NCBI RefSeq assembly: GCF_021729035.1
Contig: NZ_JAJSAP010000005.1
Coordinates: 310,001 to 374,000, forward strand
From: Microbulbifer sediminum
GTDB lineage: Bacteria > Pseudomonadota > Gammaproteobacteria > Pseudomonadales > Cellvibrionaceae
Direction: 5' to 3'
Length of the DNA stretch: 64,000 nt
The position numbers and the translations under genes are program-made. Position 1 is the first letter of the stretch, and every line of letters starts with the position of its first letter. Below, in pieces: positions 26,344 to 35,910 of this stretch. The notes under the pieces were generated by a model that saw only the letters and a program-made list of their open reading frames with translations, was not told the origin of the DNA and did no database searches.

Positions 26344-28797
26344 ATGGTGACTGACAAGACAGCATCACGGTGCGCACTGCGATGCTACGCAATTTTCCTG
26401 ACCGCCCTGCTCAGCTGCCTGGCTCTGGTCGCCTGCGGGAAGGGCGCAGACTCCCCCCGTGACGATGGCCCCTCGATCAGCGAAAGGTCCGGGCTAGCGC
26501 CGGCTGATGGTAAAGCGGCCCCCCGAGAGCCAGAGAGTGAAAAAGCCCAGCCTGGGCGGGAGAGCCAACCGGAATATATTGAAACCGGCGACCTGGAGGC
26601 GCTGAAGAAGCGTGGAGTCATCCGCTTTGTCAGCCTGACCGGGGGCAACGAGGGCTACCTGCCGCGCAAGGCCATCGTGACACAGACCCACCGCGAGCTC
26701 GCCAACCGGCTGGCCGAGCGCCTTAAGCTCGAGTCCCGCTGGCTGATTGCGGAATCGCCACAACAGGCCCTGGAGATGGTCAATGAGGGCCGGGCCGATA
26801 TGGCCGTGGACAACTTCACCGACACCGAGGCGCGGCGGGAGATTGTGAGCTTCACGCAACCCCTGTCACAATCCTCCGATGTGCTGGTCAGCGGCCTCAA
26901 AGGTCCGGACATCAGCGATGTAAAAAACCTCCGCGGCGCCGAGCTGATCGTGCTGGCGGGCAGCACCTATGCTGAACGCGCCCATGAACTGGTGGCAGCC
27001 CACCCGGATGCCAACCTCAGTGTGCGCGAGGTTTACCTCAATGACGAACGAGACACACTGTTCAACATGGTCAGCAAGGTCGACAATGCGGTGACCATCC
27101 TGCACAAGCGCATCGCCGAGGACACGCTGCGATATCGTGATGACCTCAAGATTGGCGCGGAGGTCAGCGAGCCCCAGGATATCGCCTGGGCAGTACGCCG
27201 CGATGCCAAACGACTGAAGACCCGGGTCAACAACTTCCTCACCCGCACCCTGGTCACGGAGATCCCCGAGCGGACTTCCCACTGGTATGCCATCAAGAAG
27301 TCACGGGTACTGCGTTTTGCCACCTATAACGGTCCCATCAGCTATTACCTCTGGAAGGGCGTACTGCGAGGGTTCGATTACGAAATGGCAAAGGCCTTTG
27401 CCGACAAACATGACCTGCAATTGAAGGTTGTGGTGGTGCCCGACGAGGAAGACCTGGTGGACTGGGTCGTCGACGGGCGGGCCGACATTGCCGGGGCCTC
27501 CACCACAATTACCCAGAGACGGATCGACAAAGGGGTGCAATTCAGTGTCCCCTTCCTGGAAACACCGCAGAACATCATCAGCAATACCAGTCGTCCGCCA
27601 ATCAAGACACTCGCGGACCTTTCCGGCAGGACGCTCACACTGCGGGCCTATTCCGCTTTCATCAAGACCGCGCGCACACTGCAGGAAAGCGGTATCGATG
27701 TGGAAGTCGAGGTGGCACCACCGGAGATGTCATTTGCCACGATCCTGAACAAAGTGGCCGAAGGCGAATTCGATGCCACCATTGAGGATACCTATATTGC
27801 CGACATCCAGGCGGCCCTGCGCCCGCAACTGGTGATCGGCCTGCAGATCAGCGACCCCCTGCCACAGGGCTGGATGATTAAGCAGGGCAATAAAGACTTG
27901 CTAAAACAGGTCAACCGCTTTATGAAGCGCTTCAGTCGCAGCGATGAGTATAAAAAACTGTTTGCGGCTTATTTCAAGCCCAACAAAAACCTGGTACAGA
28001 AAATCAGCGCCCGTGTAGTACCGGGCGAAGACCTGTCGCCCTATGACGAGCTGGTGAAAAAGTCTGCCCTCAAGCACGACTTCGACTGGCGGCTGGTGAC
28101 GGCCCAGATGTGGCAGGAGAGCAACTTCAACCCGAAGGCCGAGTCCCCTGTCGGAGCCCAGGGATTGCTGCAGGTAATGCCCCGCACCGGTGAGGATATG
28201 GGCTACCCTCCACCCCTGTTTGAACCGGACCGCAATCTGCAGGCCGGCGTGAAATATATGGAGTGGATCCGCAATCGCTTTCGCGATCCACTGCCCACGG
28301 ACGAAAAACTCTGGTTCGCCCTCGCCTCCTACAATGCGGGCCTGGGGCATGTGCTGGATGCCCAGAAGCTGGCCGAGCAACTGGGGCTGGATCCGGAAAA
28401 GTGGTTCGACAACGTGGAAGTGGCAATGCTGAAGCTGGAGGAACCGCGCTACTTCGAGAAAGCCCGCTACGGTTACGCGCGCGGCTCAGAGCCGGTGGCC
28501 TATGTGCGCAAGATCAGCAATCTCTACAAGGCCTACGCCAATGTGGCTACCGGCGAGGTCGCCGGCCGGGACACATCCGGTAGCGGCCCATCGCCGGCCC
28601 CCATTACAGTTCCAGGACAATCTTGCCAATATGGGTGCTGGATTCCATCAGCCTGTGGGCCCGGGGTGCATCCTCCAATGAAAAAGTTGCCGCAACCAGT
28701 GGGCGCATCCTGCCCTTATGGATCAGCGGCCACACCGTTTCTTCCAGGTTCCGGGCAATGGCAGCCTTCGTTTCTGCCGAACGGGGCCGCAGAGTAG
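26344..28797 (+). CDS. Lipoprotein lytic transglycosylase with tandem solute-binding-like domains (MltF-like)
   Basis: This is an 817-residue envelope protein. A lipobox (LALVAC, Cys31) ends the signal peptide, so it should be a lipoprotein. Two consecutive family 3 solute-binding-like domains follow, about 88-310 (LKKRGVIRFVSLTGGNEGYL onward) and 312-560 (VLRFATYNGPISYYLWKGVL onward). A C-terminal SLT transglycosylase domain (about 570-740) has the catalytic glutamate E592 in AQMWQESNFNPKAESPVGAQ, then GLLQVMPRTG and ALASYNAGLGHV. E. coli MltF has one solute-binding domain and 518 residues. Residues 754-817 read through DNA opposite the end of the convergent oxidoreductase gene and are probably recent. 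Confidence 0.88.
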   Translation: MVTDKTASRCALRCYAIFLTALLSCLALVACGKGADSPRDDGPSISERSGLAPADGKAAPREPESEKAQPGRESQPEYIETGDLEALKKRGVIRFVSLTGGNEGYLPRKAIVTQTHRELANRLAERLKLESRWLIAESPQQALEMVNEGRADMAVDNFTDTEARREIVSFTQPLSQSSDVLVSGLKGPDISDVKNLRGAELIVLAGSTYAERAHELVAAHPDANLSVREVYLNDERDTLFNMVSKVDNAVTILHKRIAEDTLRYRDDLKIGAEVSEPQDIAWAVRRDAKRLKTRVNNFLTRTLVTEIPERTSHWYAIKKSRVLRFATYNGPISYYLWKGVLRGFDYEMAKAFADKHDLQLKVVVVPDEEDLVDWVVDGRADIAGASTTITQRRIDKGVQFSVPFLETPQNIISNTSRPPIKTLADLSGRTLTLRAYSAFIKTARTLQESGIDVEVEVAPPEMSFATILNKVAEGEFDATIEDTYIADIQAALRPQLVIGLQISDPLPQGWMIKQGNKDLLKQVNRFMKRFSRSDEYKKLFAAYFKPNKNLVQKISARVVPGEDLSPYDELVKKSALKHDFDWRLVTAQMWQESNFNPKAESPVGAQGLLQVMPRTGEDMGYPPPLFEPDRNLQAGVKYMEWIRNRFRDPLPTDEKLWFALASYNAGLGHVLDAQKLAEQLGLDPEKWFDNVEVAMLKLEEPRYFEKARYGYARGSEPVAYVRKISNLYKAYANVATGEVAGRDTSGSGPSPAPITVPGQSCQYGCWIPSACGPGVHPPMKKLPQPVGASCPYGSAATPFLPGSGQWQPSFLPNGAAE

Positions 28798-29581
28798 AGC
28801 CGGTGAGCACCAGGCGCTTGGAGGCCACCGGCCAGAGATTTACCCTGACCTCGGCGCCCTGCAGGAACGCAATATTGACAATACGCCCATCGGCCGCCGC
28901 GAGGCGGATGTTGCGGTTTACATAGTCCCCGCCGACCATATCGAGGATCACGTCAGCCCCGTACCCGCCGGTCAGCTCGCGGACTACTTCGACAAAATCT
29001 TCCTCGCGATAATTGATGCACCTCTCGGCCCCAAGCTCCTCGCAGGCTGTACATTTCTCAGCCGAGCCGGCCGTGGCAAACACACGCGCTCCCAGGCTGC
29101 TGGCGAGCTGGATCGCGGTAGTACCGATCCCCGACGAGCCGCCGTGTACCAGGAAGACCTCACCCGGCTGCAACCTGCCACGGTCAAACACGTTGCTCCA
29201 GACGGTAAAACAGGTCTCCGGCAGGGCTGCCGCCTCGGTCATCGACAGGGGCTCAGGCACTGGCAGGCACTGTCCCGCCGGTGCCACCGTGAACTCGGCA
29301 TAACCACCACCATTGGTCAGTGCACAGACACGATCGCCGGGCTGCCAGCGGGACACGCCACTGCCCACCGCTACCACTTCCCCCGCCACCTCCAGGCCGA
29401 GCACTGGCGAGGCCCCGGGTGGCGGCGGGTACAGTCCCTGGCGCTGTGCCACATCCGGCCGGTTGACGCCCGCCGCCGCGACCCGGATCAGCACCTCACC
29501 CTCCCCCGGTTCTGGCCGCGCCCCCTGCGCCAGTTGCATGACGTCGGGATCACCGGTTTCTGGCAGATCGATGTAGCGCAT
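28604..29581 (-). CDS. NAD(P)H-quinone oxidoreductase, zinc-free MDR (PIG3-type)
   Basis: This is a 325-residue medium-chain dehydrogenase/reductase. The GroES-like N domain contains GVNRPDVAQRQGLYPPPPGA and VLGLEVAGEVVAVGSGV, and the Rossmann domain has VHGGSSGIGTTAIQLA. The usual zinc ligands are absent, as in the quinone oxidoreductase/PIG3 branch, which reduces quinones with NADPH. ATG 29581 follows GAGGAAG; the open frame to 29662 would run into the upstream terminator. Its last 194 bases overlap, tail to tail, the 3' end of the transglycosylase gene on the other strand. Confidence 0.9.
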   Translation of the reverse strand: MRYIDLPETGDPDVMQLAQGARPEPGEGEVLIRVAAAGVNRPDVAQRQGLYPPPPGASPVLGLEVAGEVVAVGSGVSRWQPGDRVCALTNGGGYAEFTVAPAGQCLPVPEPLSMTEAAALPETCFTVWSNVFDRGRLQPGEVFLVHGGSSGIGTTAIQLASSLGARVFATAGSAEKCTACEELGAERCINYREEDFVEVVRELTGGYGADVILDMVGGDYVNRNIRLAAADGRIVNIAFLQGAEVRVNLWPVASKRLVLTGSTLRPRSAETKAAIARNLEETVWPLIHKGRMRPLVAATFSLEDAPRAHRLMESSTHIGKIVLEL

Positions 29582-29647
29582 CGGGAATTCTTCCTCTACT
29601 TGTACAAAACATTCCGGTACAACGGCCAATAACCAGTTCGCACCGAC

Positions 29648-29673
29648 AAAAAAGCCCGGCAATGCCGGGCTTT
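29648..29673 (-). terminator. Terminator of the TonB-dependent receptor gene
   Basis: On the minus strand GCCCGGC / GCCGGGC pair around ATT and are followed by six T. The stem starts about 33 bases after the receptor stop and separates it from the oxidoreductase gene. Confidence 0.88.
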
Positions 29674-29705
29674 CAGTCTATGCCATCCGGGAGGGATGGG
29701 TGAAG

Positions 29706-31958
29706 TTACAGGTCAAAGGTCAGTTCCACGCCCATAATGCGCCCCTTGTTCAGGGGGGTAAAGCTGGCGCCCGGCCCGCCCAGATTCAACGGTAGCTGCG
29801 TATTGTTACCCTCCGTCACTTCATCCAGCATGTTTTTGCCAAAGAAAGCGAGACGATAATTACCGGCATCAGGACTATAGCCGAGGCTGAAATCCAGCAT
29901 ATCCGCGGCGGACAGCATACCGAGGTTATTGTCGGTATAGGGCGCTTCGTCGCGATGGTTGAAGTTGACCCGCGAGGTCAGGGTACCGGCGGCCCCCAGG
30001 TCCAGGTCATGGACCAGGCCGATGCCATAGGTCCACGGGGCCAGGCGCGGGATATCCAGGCCCAGGTCCACGTCGTTCACCAGGCCGTCACCGCTGATGT
30101 CGCCGCGAACACTGTCGTAATCCCCATCCACGTAGCCCACATTAAAAGTGAACAACAGCGTGTCGGACGCTGCGGCCATCGCCTCCAGCTCGGCGCCACG
30201 AATCGTGGCATCGGCAGTATTGCGAATGATCTGTATCACACCGACCACTGGGTTGCTCAGGTTTTCCTCCCGCTGCATTTCATCAATGGTGTTGTGGAAC
30301 AGCGCCATATTGGTACGCAAGCGACCGTCAAACCACTCGGCCTTGCCGCCGATCTCAAAACTGGTCTGCTCTTCCTGGTCAGTCGGACCGGGCAGTTCAC
30401 CCGGCCCGGTGTTACGCATATTGTAACCACCGCTGCGGAAACCCTTGGTCCAGAAACTATAAATCTGGGCATTGTCAGCCAGGTTCCACTGCAGGCCCAC
30501 TTTCGGGGTAAACGCATCCCAGCTCTCCGCATCCTCGAAATCGTAGGCCATGCAGTCATCCAGGGTGCAAAGGTCAACGGGAATGGTGGCAATCTTCGCC
30601 TCTTTGTCCTCGGTCGAGTAGCGCCCGCCAAGGGTCAGGATCCAGGACTCATTCAGGTCGATATCTGCCTGGGCAAAAACGCCCACGGCCTCATGATCCT
30701 GGATACCGCCACCGGTCCAGTCGAAGCCGCCGGAACCCGGCGGGCCGGAAAGCGGCAGCAGGCGGTTTTCATAGTATTCCAGGTCCTGGCTAAACCAGTA
30801 CAGGCCGGTGGTAAGCGAGGTAGCCCCGAAGCGACCGGCATAGCGCAGCTCATTACTCAGCTGGCTCTGGTCGACACGGGTATTGGCGTGGAAAGCGGTA
30901 ATGGGCAGGGAATCGATGTCGCCGGTACCGACGGCGTCATATTCCCGCCAGGCGAGTATATTGGTGATGGTGCCGTTACCGAACGCCACGTCCTGATTGT
31001 ACTCGGTGATCACGTGGCTCCACTCATCCTCCTGGAAGCCCTCCTCGTTCTGCGCGACCTCGAAGGAATCGTCACTGTTGTCCCAGCCAGAGACGTCGAC
31101 CCCAAACAGCGGGTAAAGCGGGAAATTGGCTGCGAAAGCTCCGCGGTTTTGCGCCACCACACCGTCAGAGTCCATGCGGCCGTGCTCCATACGCACCAGC
31201 AGCTCGGCAGTTTCCGAAATGTCCACGCTGAAACTCGGCCGGATAAACCAGCTGTCCGAGGCGCCAGCACTGTCATTGCCGGTGTAGACATTCTCGAACC
31301 AGCCCTGGTCATTGTTGTAGTAGGCAGTGAAGCGGCCGTTGACTGTCTCGGAAATTGCGCCGTTTACACTTGCTGCAGCAATCGTATCCAGGTTGTCCGT
31401 CGTGGACAGCTTGAACTTGCTGCTGAACTCCTCCGTGGGACGCGCGGTACGGATCACCACCGCGCCACCGGTCACGTTACGGCCGAACAGCAGGCCCTGC
31501 GGCCCACGCAGCACCTCGATGCCTTCCAGGTCGAACATGTCGGTGACGACACCGGCGTTCACCCCCATGTACATACCATCGACGAACACGCCCACGGTCG
31601 GGTCAATGGAAGGGATGGAGCTGTTGACGCCCAGGCCGCGCACAGTGAAGTTGGCCGTGTTTTTGACGGTGCCGACATCGTCCAGTTGCACGTTCGGCAT
31701 CTTGAAGGACAGGTCCTGCAGGTCTTTGGTCTGCAGGGCCTCGAGCTGGTCTCCGGAGTAGGCGGTGGCCGCTACCGGCACTTCCTGCAGGCGTTCGGCC
31801 TCAGCGCGCTTGCGGGCAGTAACCTGTACCTCTTCCATAATGGTGCCCACTGCACCCTCTGCAGCGTGGGCGGACATGCCACTCGCAAACCACAGGGTTG
31901 CTACCGAGCACGTGGATACGAGCGTGGATACACTCCTTGAATTGAACTGACGTCCCAT
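29706..31958 (-). CDS. TonB-dependent outer-membrane receptor
   Basis: This 750-residue receptor has a signal peptide ending near MSAHAAEG. A TonB-box-like start of the plug (TIMEEVQVTARKRAEAERLQ) is followed by the plug domain (VPVAATAYSGDQLEALQTKD, IEVLRGPQGLLFGRNVTGG). A 22-strand-type barrel ends in the aromatic terminal strand RIMGVELTFDL. The plug type is that of the large marine family taking up sugars, terpenoids or siderophores; no substrate can be read. No Fur box or riboswitch is visible upstream. ATG 31958 follows GGAGAGAG. A disulfide-like pair of cysteines occurs in VDLCTLDDCMAYDF. Confidence 0.9.
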   Translation of the reverse strand: MGRQFNSRSVSTLVSTCSVATLWFASGMSAHAAEGAVGTIMEEVQVTARKRAEAERLQEVPVAATAYSGDQLEALQTKDLQDLSFKMPNVQLDDVGTVKNTANFTVRGLGVNSSIPSIDPTVGVFVDGMYMGVNAGVVTDMFDLEGIEVLRGPQGLLFGRNVTGGAVVIRTARPTEEFSSKFKLSTTDNLDTIAAASVNGAISETVNGRFTAYYNNDQGWFENVYTGNDSAGASDSWFIRPSFSVDISETAELLVRMEHGRMDSDGVVAQNRGAFAANFPLYPLFGVDVSGWDNSDDSFEVAQNEEGFQEDEWSHVITEYNQDVAFGNGTITNILAWREYDAVGTGDIDSLPITAFHANTRVDQSQLSNELRYAGRFGATSLTTGLYWFSQDLEYYENRLLPLSGPPGSGGFDWTGGGIQDHEAVGVFAQADIDLNESWILTLGGRYSTEDKEAKIATIPVDLCTLDDCMAYDFEDAESWDAFTPKVGLQWNLADNAQIYSFWTKGFRSGGYNMRNTGPGELPGPTDQEEQTSFEIGGKAEWFDGRLRTNMALFHNTIDEMQREENLSNPVVGVIQIIRNTADATIRGAELEAMAAASDTLLFTFNVGYVDGDYDSVRGDISGDGLVNDVDLGLDIPRLAPWTYGIGLVHDLDLGAAGTLTSRVNFNHRDEAPYTDNNLGMLSAADMLDFSLGYSPDAGNYRLAFFGKNMLDEVTEGNNTQLPLNLGGPGASFTPLNKGRIMGVELTFDL

Positions 31959-32429
31959 TTTCTCTCTCCATTGCATTACTACTTATTTTTATCGCCACAA
32001 CGGATGCACTGCGATCGTACTGCATGCCTTCCCTGTTGTTATTATTGGAAGGCTCGACCAGTGACCGCGTATTTTTCACCACATGCCAGGACAACAACAT
32101 GCGATGCCAAAAGCTTACAACCAGTCATTGGGATGAGAAAGCAGTTTTGTCCAGAAATCACGGCCTGTTACCGCAATAAGTCCTGTCTGCATGGAATGGG
32201 AGCTTGCCCGCCCGCGCCCTTGTCAGACGCGCATCAAGAGAGTGAATAACGCCTATTTCCCGGAGCTATAGTGATCAAAATTTTGGGCGTTTTTAGTGCA
32301 CCGGAGATAGCTGTCGGATCGGCCACCAGACTACCTGGTCAATACGCTAACAGGACAACAATCCGCACCGGAGCAGCTATCTGCGGGAAACCCGGCCCTG
32401 CGTCAATCCCGGGCCGGGGGGGGGCCTGC
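31959..32429. other. Gene-free region upstream of the TonB receptor and downstream of the J-like gene
   Basis: No protein-like frame is visible. GCACCGGAG occurs twice (near 32298 and 32365), each next to one arm of an inverted repeat, AGATAGCTG and CAGCTATCT. A run of eight or nine G lies near 32417. The receptor promoter must be in the part nearest 31959, but no consensus stands out. Confidence 0.5.
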
Positions 32430-33719
32430 TTAGCCACCAGCCTCCTCGCGGCTCTTGCGCCAGTTGATCACATAGCTGCGACTGAGGCGGTCGTGCAGGA
32501 GGTTGCCGTTCAGGAAGCAGTTCACCAGCCAGGCCAGCCAGTAGAGCGGTAGTGTCAGGGTAAAACTCACGATCCGCCACAGCCCATGGGCGTAACCCAT
32601 ACGCCGGAATTGGCGGTTGGTGACACGGTAACCAAGCAGGTATTTTCCCGGAGTGGCCTGCCAACGCGAGCTTTCCGCCAGCCATGCCAGTAACAGGTAC
32701 CCACCGACCGAGACCATCAGCGCAGTACTACTCGCATCCCCCTCGCTGGCACCGTGCTTAATCAGGACCGCTGAGGTAATTACCCCGAGTGCGACGTAGA
32801 CCAGAAATACATCCAGCAACACGGCAAAGGCACGGGCAAGAAAACTGCCAAAATAGTATTCGGGGAAACGCTCCTCTTCCGGGGTTGCCCGCTCCAGTAC
32901 CAGCTTGCGGCCACCTCGCAGTCCCCGCTGTGGATCACCGGCCCTTGCGGCATACTCGTCGAGGCGTGGTAGAACGGCATCCACCAGTACGGCATCAAAG
33001 TGCTCACTGAGATATGCGGGGTCCTCTGACCAGGCGAACAGGGAATCGAAGTACTGTAACAGCCTGATGTCTATACCAGGCCTGTCCGTGTACCTCTGGG
33101 CCGCACTGGCCACGGCAGCAGAATACTGTGCGACTCGCTGGAAAACCCCCAGGCCCAGGTTCCAGTTGTATTCCTCTTCCAGGATAAACGGGCTTTCTGC
33201 CAGGAACTGCCAGCTTGCCTGGTCGTTGACCCGCTGGCGATGCTCGAGCGTTGAATCTACCCGTGCGAGCACGCGGTGATATTCATCGATGCGGGCATTG
33301 CGCTGCAGTTCTGCATCTCCCGTATCGGCGGACCCAGGAGCATCGGGCTGATCGGGCTCCGATGTCGGTCCCGTTGGGGATTGGTGCGCTGGCGCCGCCC
33401 CTTGCCCCGGTTCGGTGACGGCCGTGTCGGGCATTATCGGTGTTTCAGGCAGGGACGCCCCCCGGGATGTTACGCCCGTATCGCTGCCGGCTTCCTGTCC
33501 CGGTGCAGCCAGTGGCGCCGTTCCACCATGAATTTCCCCGGCGGTCGCATCCGTTTTTTGAGCGGCAAGGCCCAGTGCCTGCTTGTAGGCTGCGTGCAGC
33601 TGCTGGAACTCCTCCGGCTTTTCGTCCGGGCGGGTCTGCTTGAGTTTTTTTGCATAGGCGCGTTTGATCGCACGGGGATCACCACTGGGCGCTATATCCA
33701 GGACCTGCCAGGGATTCAT
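32430..33719 (-). CDS. J-like domain protein with RDD membrane domain, partner of the HscC-type Hsp70
   Basis: This 429-residue protein begins with a J-like domain ([20 protein letters not shown], about 1-50). The HPD tripeptide is replaced by RPD in TRPDEKPEEFQQLHAAYKQ, as in type IV J-like proteins. A Pro/Ala/Thr-rich disordered linker (about 55-140) and a helical segment follow. A C-terminal RDD-type membrane domain (about 290-415) has several helices (AFAVLLDVFLVYVALGVITS, TLTLPLYWLAWLVNCFL). E. coli HscC has membrane-linked J-like partners (DjlB/DjlC), so a matching chaperone pair is likely. It starts on the last base of the hscC-type gene. Confidence 0.78.
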   Translation of the reverse strand: MNPWQVLDIAPSGDPRAIKRAYAKKLKQTRPDEKPEEFQQLHAAYKQALGLAAQKTDATAGEIHGGTAPLAAPGQEAGSDTGVTSRGASLPETPIMPDTAVTEPGQGAAPAHQSPTGPTSEPDQPDAPGSADTGDAELQRNARIDEYHRVLARVDSTLEHRQRVNDQASWQFLAESPFILEEEYNWNLGLGVFQRVAQYSAAVASAAQRYTDRPGIDIRLLQYFDSLFAWSEDPAYLSEHFDAVLVDAVLPRLDEYAARAGDPQRGLRGGRKLVLERATPEEERFPEYYFGSFLARAFAVLLDVFLVYVALGVITSAVLIKHGASEGDASSTALMVSVGGYLLLAWLAESSRWQATPGKYLLGYRVTNRQFRRMGYAHGLWRIVSFTLTLPLYWLAWLVNCFLNGNLLHDRLSRSYVINWRKSREEAGG

Positions 33720-35410
33720 CAGATCCAGTCCTCGCCATCGAGGCGATCCAGCACTTCCCGCAAGTGCAGCTGCGCCTTGCGGATTTCCGCCGGGTTCTGG
33801 GAGTCCAGCACCCGGTCAAACTCGCCCAGCATCCGCGCAAGGTATTCCCGCTTGTCACCGAGGCTGGATTCATACAGGCGCTCGCCACGTGCAATCAGCG
33901 CCCGGTTCTCTTCCTCTTCACGGGGATGGAACTTCAATTTGGCCAGTTTTTCCCGGGAGCGCTGGATCTCCTCATCGGACAGGGCACCCGGGGCGAACTC
34001 GATCAACTTGTGGTGGGTCCTACCGGTGGAGGTCACGGTAATATCCACTTCAAGCAGTCCGTTCATATCATAGCTGTAGCGGATATCCACGGACTCCTCG
34101 CCCTTGGCACCCTTCGGTACCGGGATCTGCATTTCCCCCAGGTAGACGTTCTTGTTCACCAGGCGGTTCTCTCCCTGGTAAACCCTCACGTTCACCTGGG
34201 CCTGGTTATCGTGCGCCGTCCACACCCGGCGCACCACACTGGTGGGCACCACCGTGTTACGGTCGATGATCGGCATGAAATAATCGCCCTGGTCCGGGCT
34301 GTCCTCGTTCAGCACCCCGGTACCCAATGTGTAAGGGCAGACATCGGTAAGCACGATATCCTCCAGGGCTGCGCTGCGGGACTTGAGCCCGGCCTGTATT
34401 GCCGCGCCCATCGCCACGACCGTATCCGGGTCCAGGTGGCAGGAGGGCAAGCGACCGAACATCCGGCCCACCAGGGAGCGAAACTGGGCCAGCCGGGTGG
34501 AACCACCGACCAGCACCACTTCGTCAATTTTCTGCGGTGGCAGCTCGGCATCCCGCAGGGCGCGCTCAATCGGGCGCTTGGAGCGCAGGAGCAGTGGTGC
34601 GCTCAGTTTTTCAAACCAGTCGGCGGTTACCACCCATTCAAGTTTCTGCTTGCCCAGTTCGAGCTCCAGAATCTGCTCCGGCTTCTGGCTGATACGCCGC
34701 TTGGAGGTTTCCATCTGCATATACAGGTTCTGCAACTGCCGGGCCGACAAAGCCTCCCGGCCCATACCCTGCTCGGTGAGCACGCCCTCGATCATCGCCT
34801 CGACAAAGTCCTCGCCGCCGAGGAAGTTGTCACCGGCACTGGCGTGGACTTCCATAATGCCGTCAAAGAATTCGAGGATGGATACATCGAAGGTTCCCCC
34901 GCCCATGTCGAGGATCAGGAAGTTACCCTCCCTCCGGTCGTGCAGCCCGTAGGCGATGGCAGCCGCGGTGGGCTCGTTGATCAGCCGCTCTACACGCAGG
35001 CCGGCAAGTTCTCCGGCCTGCTTGGTGGCATGGCGCTGGTTATCGTTGAAATAGGCAGGCACGCTGATGACCGCCTCGCTGACAGGCTCGCCGAGATAGG
35101 CCTCGGCGTCCTCCTTGAGCGACCGCAACACCACCGCGGAGAGTTCAGTGGCATTGAACAGCTGCCGGCCCAGCTTGATCCTGTGGTCTGTGCCCATCAA
35201 TCGCTTGAAGGCGGCCACGGTCCTGTCACTGTGGTTGATCAGCCGCTCTCTCGCTGTCCTCCCCACCACCAGTTCACCGGACTCATCAAGGCCGACCACG
35301 GAGGGCGTCAACAACTCCCCCAGCCGGTTGGGAATCAGGGTCACTCCGTCATCCGTCAGGACACCACAGGCACTGTTGGTCGTGCCCAGGTCAATACCGA
35401 TTACCGCCAT
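33719..35410 (-). CDS. hscC: HscC-type Hsp70 chaperone
   Basis: This 563-residue Hsp70 is shorter than DnaK (about 638) and close to E. coli HscC (about 556). The ATPase domain opens [18 protein letters not shown] and contains [48 protein letters not shown] and [13 protein letters not shown]. The substrate domain shows [12 protein letters not shown] and a short helical lid. HscC is a specialised Hsp70 reported to act with DjlB/DjlC J-like proteins; its clients are poorly known. The downstream gene overlaps it by one base and encodes a J-like membrane protein, supporting HscC over DnaK. Confidence 0.9.
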   Translation of the reverse strand: MAVIGIDLGTTNSACGVLTDDGVTLIPNRLGELLTPSVVGLDESGELVVGRTARERLINHSDRTVAAFKRLMGTDHRIKLGRQLFNATELSAVVLRSLKEDAEAYLGEPVSEAVISVPAYFNDNQRHATKQAGELAGLRVERLINEPTAAAIAYGLHDRREGNFLILDMGGGTFDVSILEFFDGIMEVHASAGDNFLGGEDFVEAMIEGVLTEQGMGREALSARQLQNLYMQMETSKRRISQKPEQILELELGKQKLEWVVTADWFEKLSAPLLLRSKRPIERALRDAELPPQKIDEVVLVGGSTRLAQFRSLVGRMFGRLPSCHLDPDTVVAMGAAIQAGLKSRSAALEDIVLTDVCPYTLGTGVLNEDSPDQGDYFMPIIDRNTVVPTSVVRRVWTAHDNQAQVNVRVYQGENRLVNKNVYLGEMQIPVPKGAKGEESVDIRYSYDMNGLLEVDITVTSTGRTHHKLIEFAPGALSDEEIQRSREKLAKLKFHPREEEENRALIARGERLYESSLGDKREYLARMLGEFDRVLDSQNPAEIRKAQLHLREVLDRLDGEDWI

Positions 35411-35619
35411 AGGTCAAAAATCCCGTTTTTATTATTCCGTTTTAACCAGCCCACCATTTAACAAGCCAGGCATGTGCCGCGCAGCTGCTTTCCGGGGCCG
35501 GGCATGGGGAGAGTTAAAGCGTATATTATCGCGTCACCGCAGGCTACCGAAGTGATGAGATGCAGCCTGAAGGCAATGGAATGAAAACCGGGGCGGCACA
35601 TACACAGCCCCGGCCAGAG

Positions 35620-35910
35620 TCAGGGGCCCCGGTAACCGTAAAACCACTTCGCCGTCGTATCGCCGATATTGCGCACCGAGTGGCTGGTGCCGGCGGGAAT
35701 ATGAATTTCCTCCCCGATAGCGGGCCGCCAGGTGCGGCCCCCCATTTCCACTTCCAGTTTCCCCTCGGCCAACAGCAATAATTCGTCCACGTCATGGACA
35801 AAGTCGTCCCAGCGCTGGCCGGGGGGATCGGTCCAGAGCCCGAAGGAATAACCGCGCCGCGCCCAGTCCCTGCGCAGCGCGTCCGGATCTGTAGCGCGGG
35901 TGCCAGTCAC
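35620..35910 (-). CDS. Small cupin-domain protein
   Basis: This 96-residue protein has a single cupin barrel with WDDFVHDVDELLLLAEGKLE and a second motif GEEIHIPAGTSHSVRNIGDT. The first motif keeps His, Asp and Glu positions and the second the HxH-like His, so metal binding is likely. The substrate is unknown. The GTG start overlaps the pdxH stop (GTGA), so it is translationally coupled to vitamin B6 oxidase. Confidence 0.8.
   Translation of the reverse strand: MTGTRATDPDALRRDWARRGYSFGLWTDPPGQRWDDFVHDVDELLLLAEGKLEVEMGGRTWRPAIGEEIHIPAGTSHSVRNIGDTTAKWFYGYRGP

Noticed and set aside
29955..31940. A 661-codon plus-strand open frame
   Set aside because: It is antisense to the TonB-dependent receptor, which has plug and barrel motifs and a good ribosome site.
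32416..32425. A long G tract as a possible phase-variation site
   Set aside because: It lies outside any reading frame and not between promoter elements, so slippage would have no evident effect.
33764..35461. A 565-codon plus-strand open frame opposite the Hsp70 gene
   Set aside because: Shadow of hscC; the real gene has all Hsp70 signatures.
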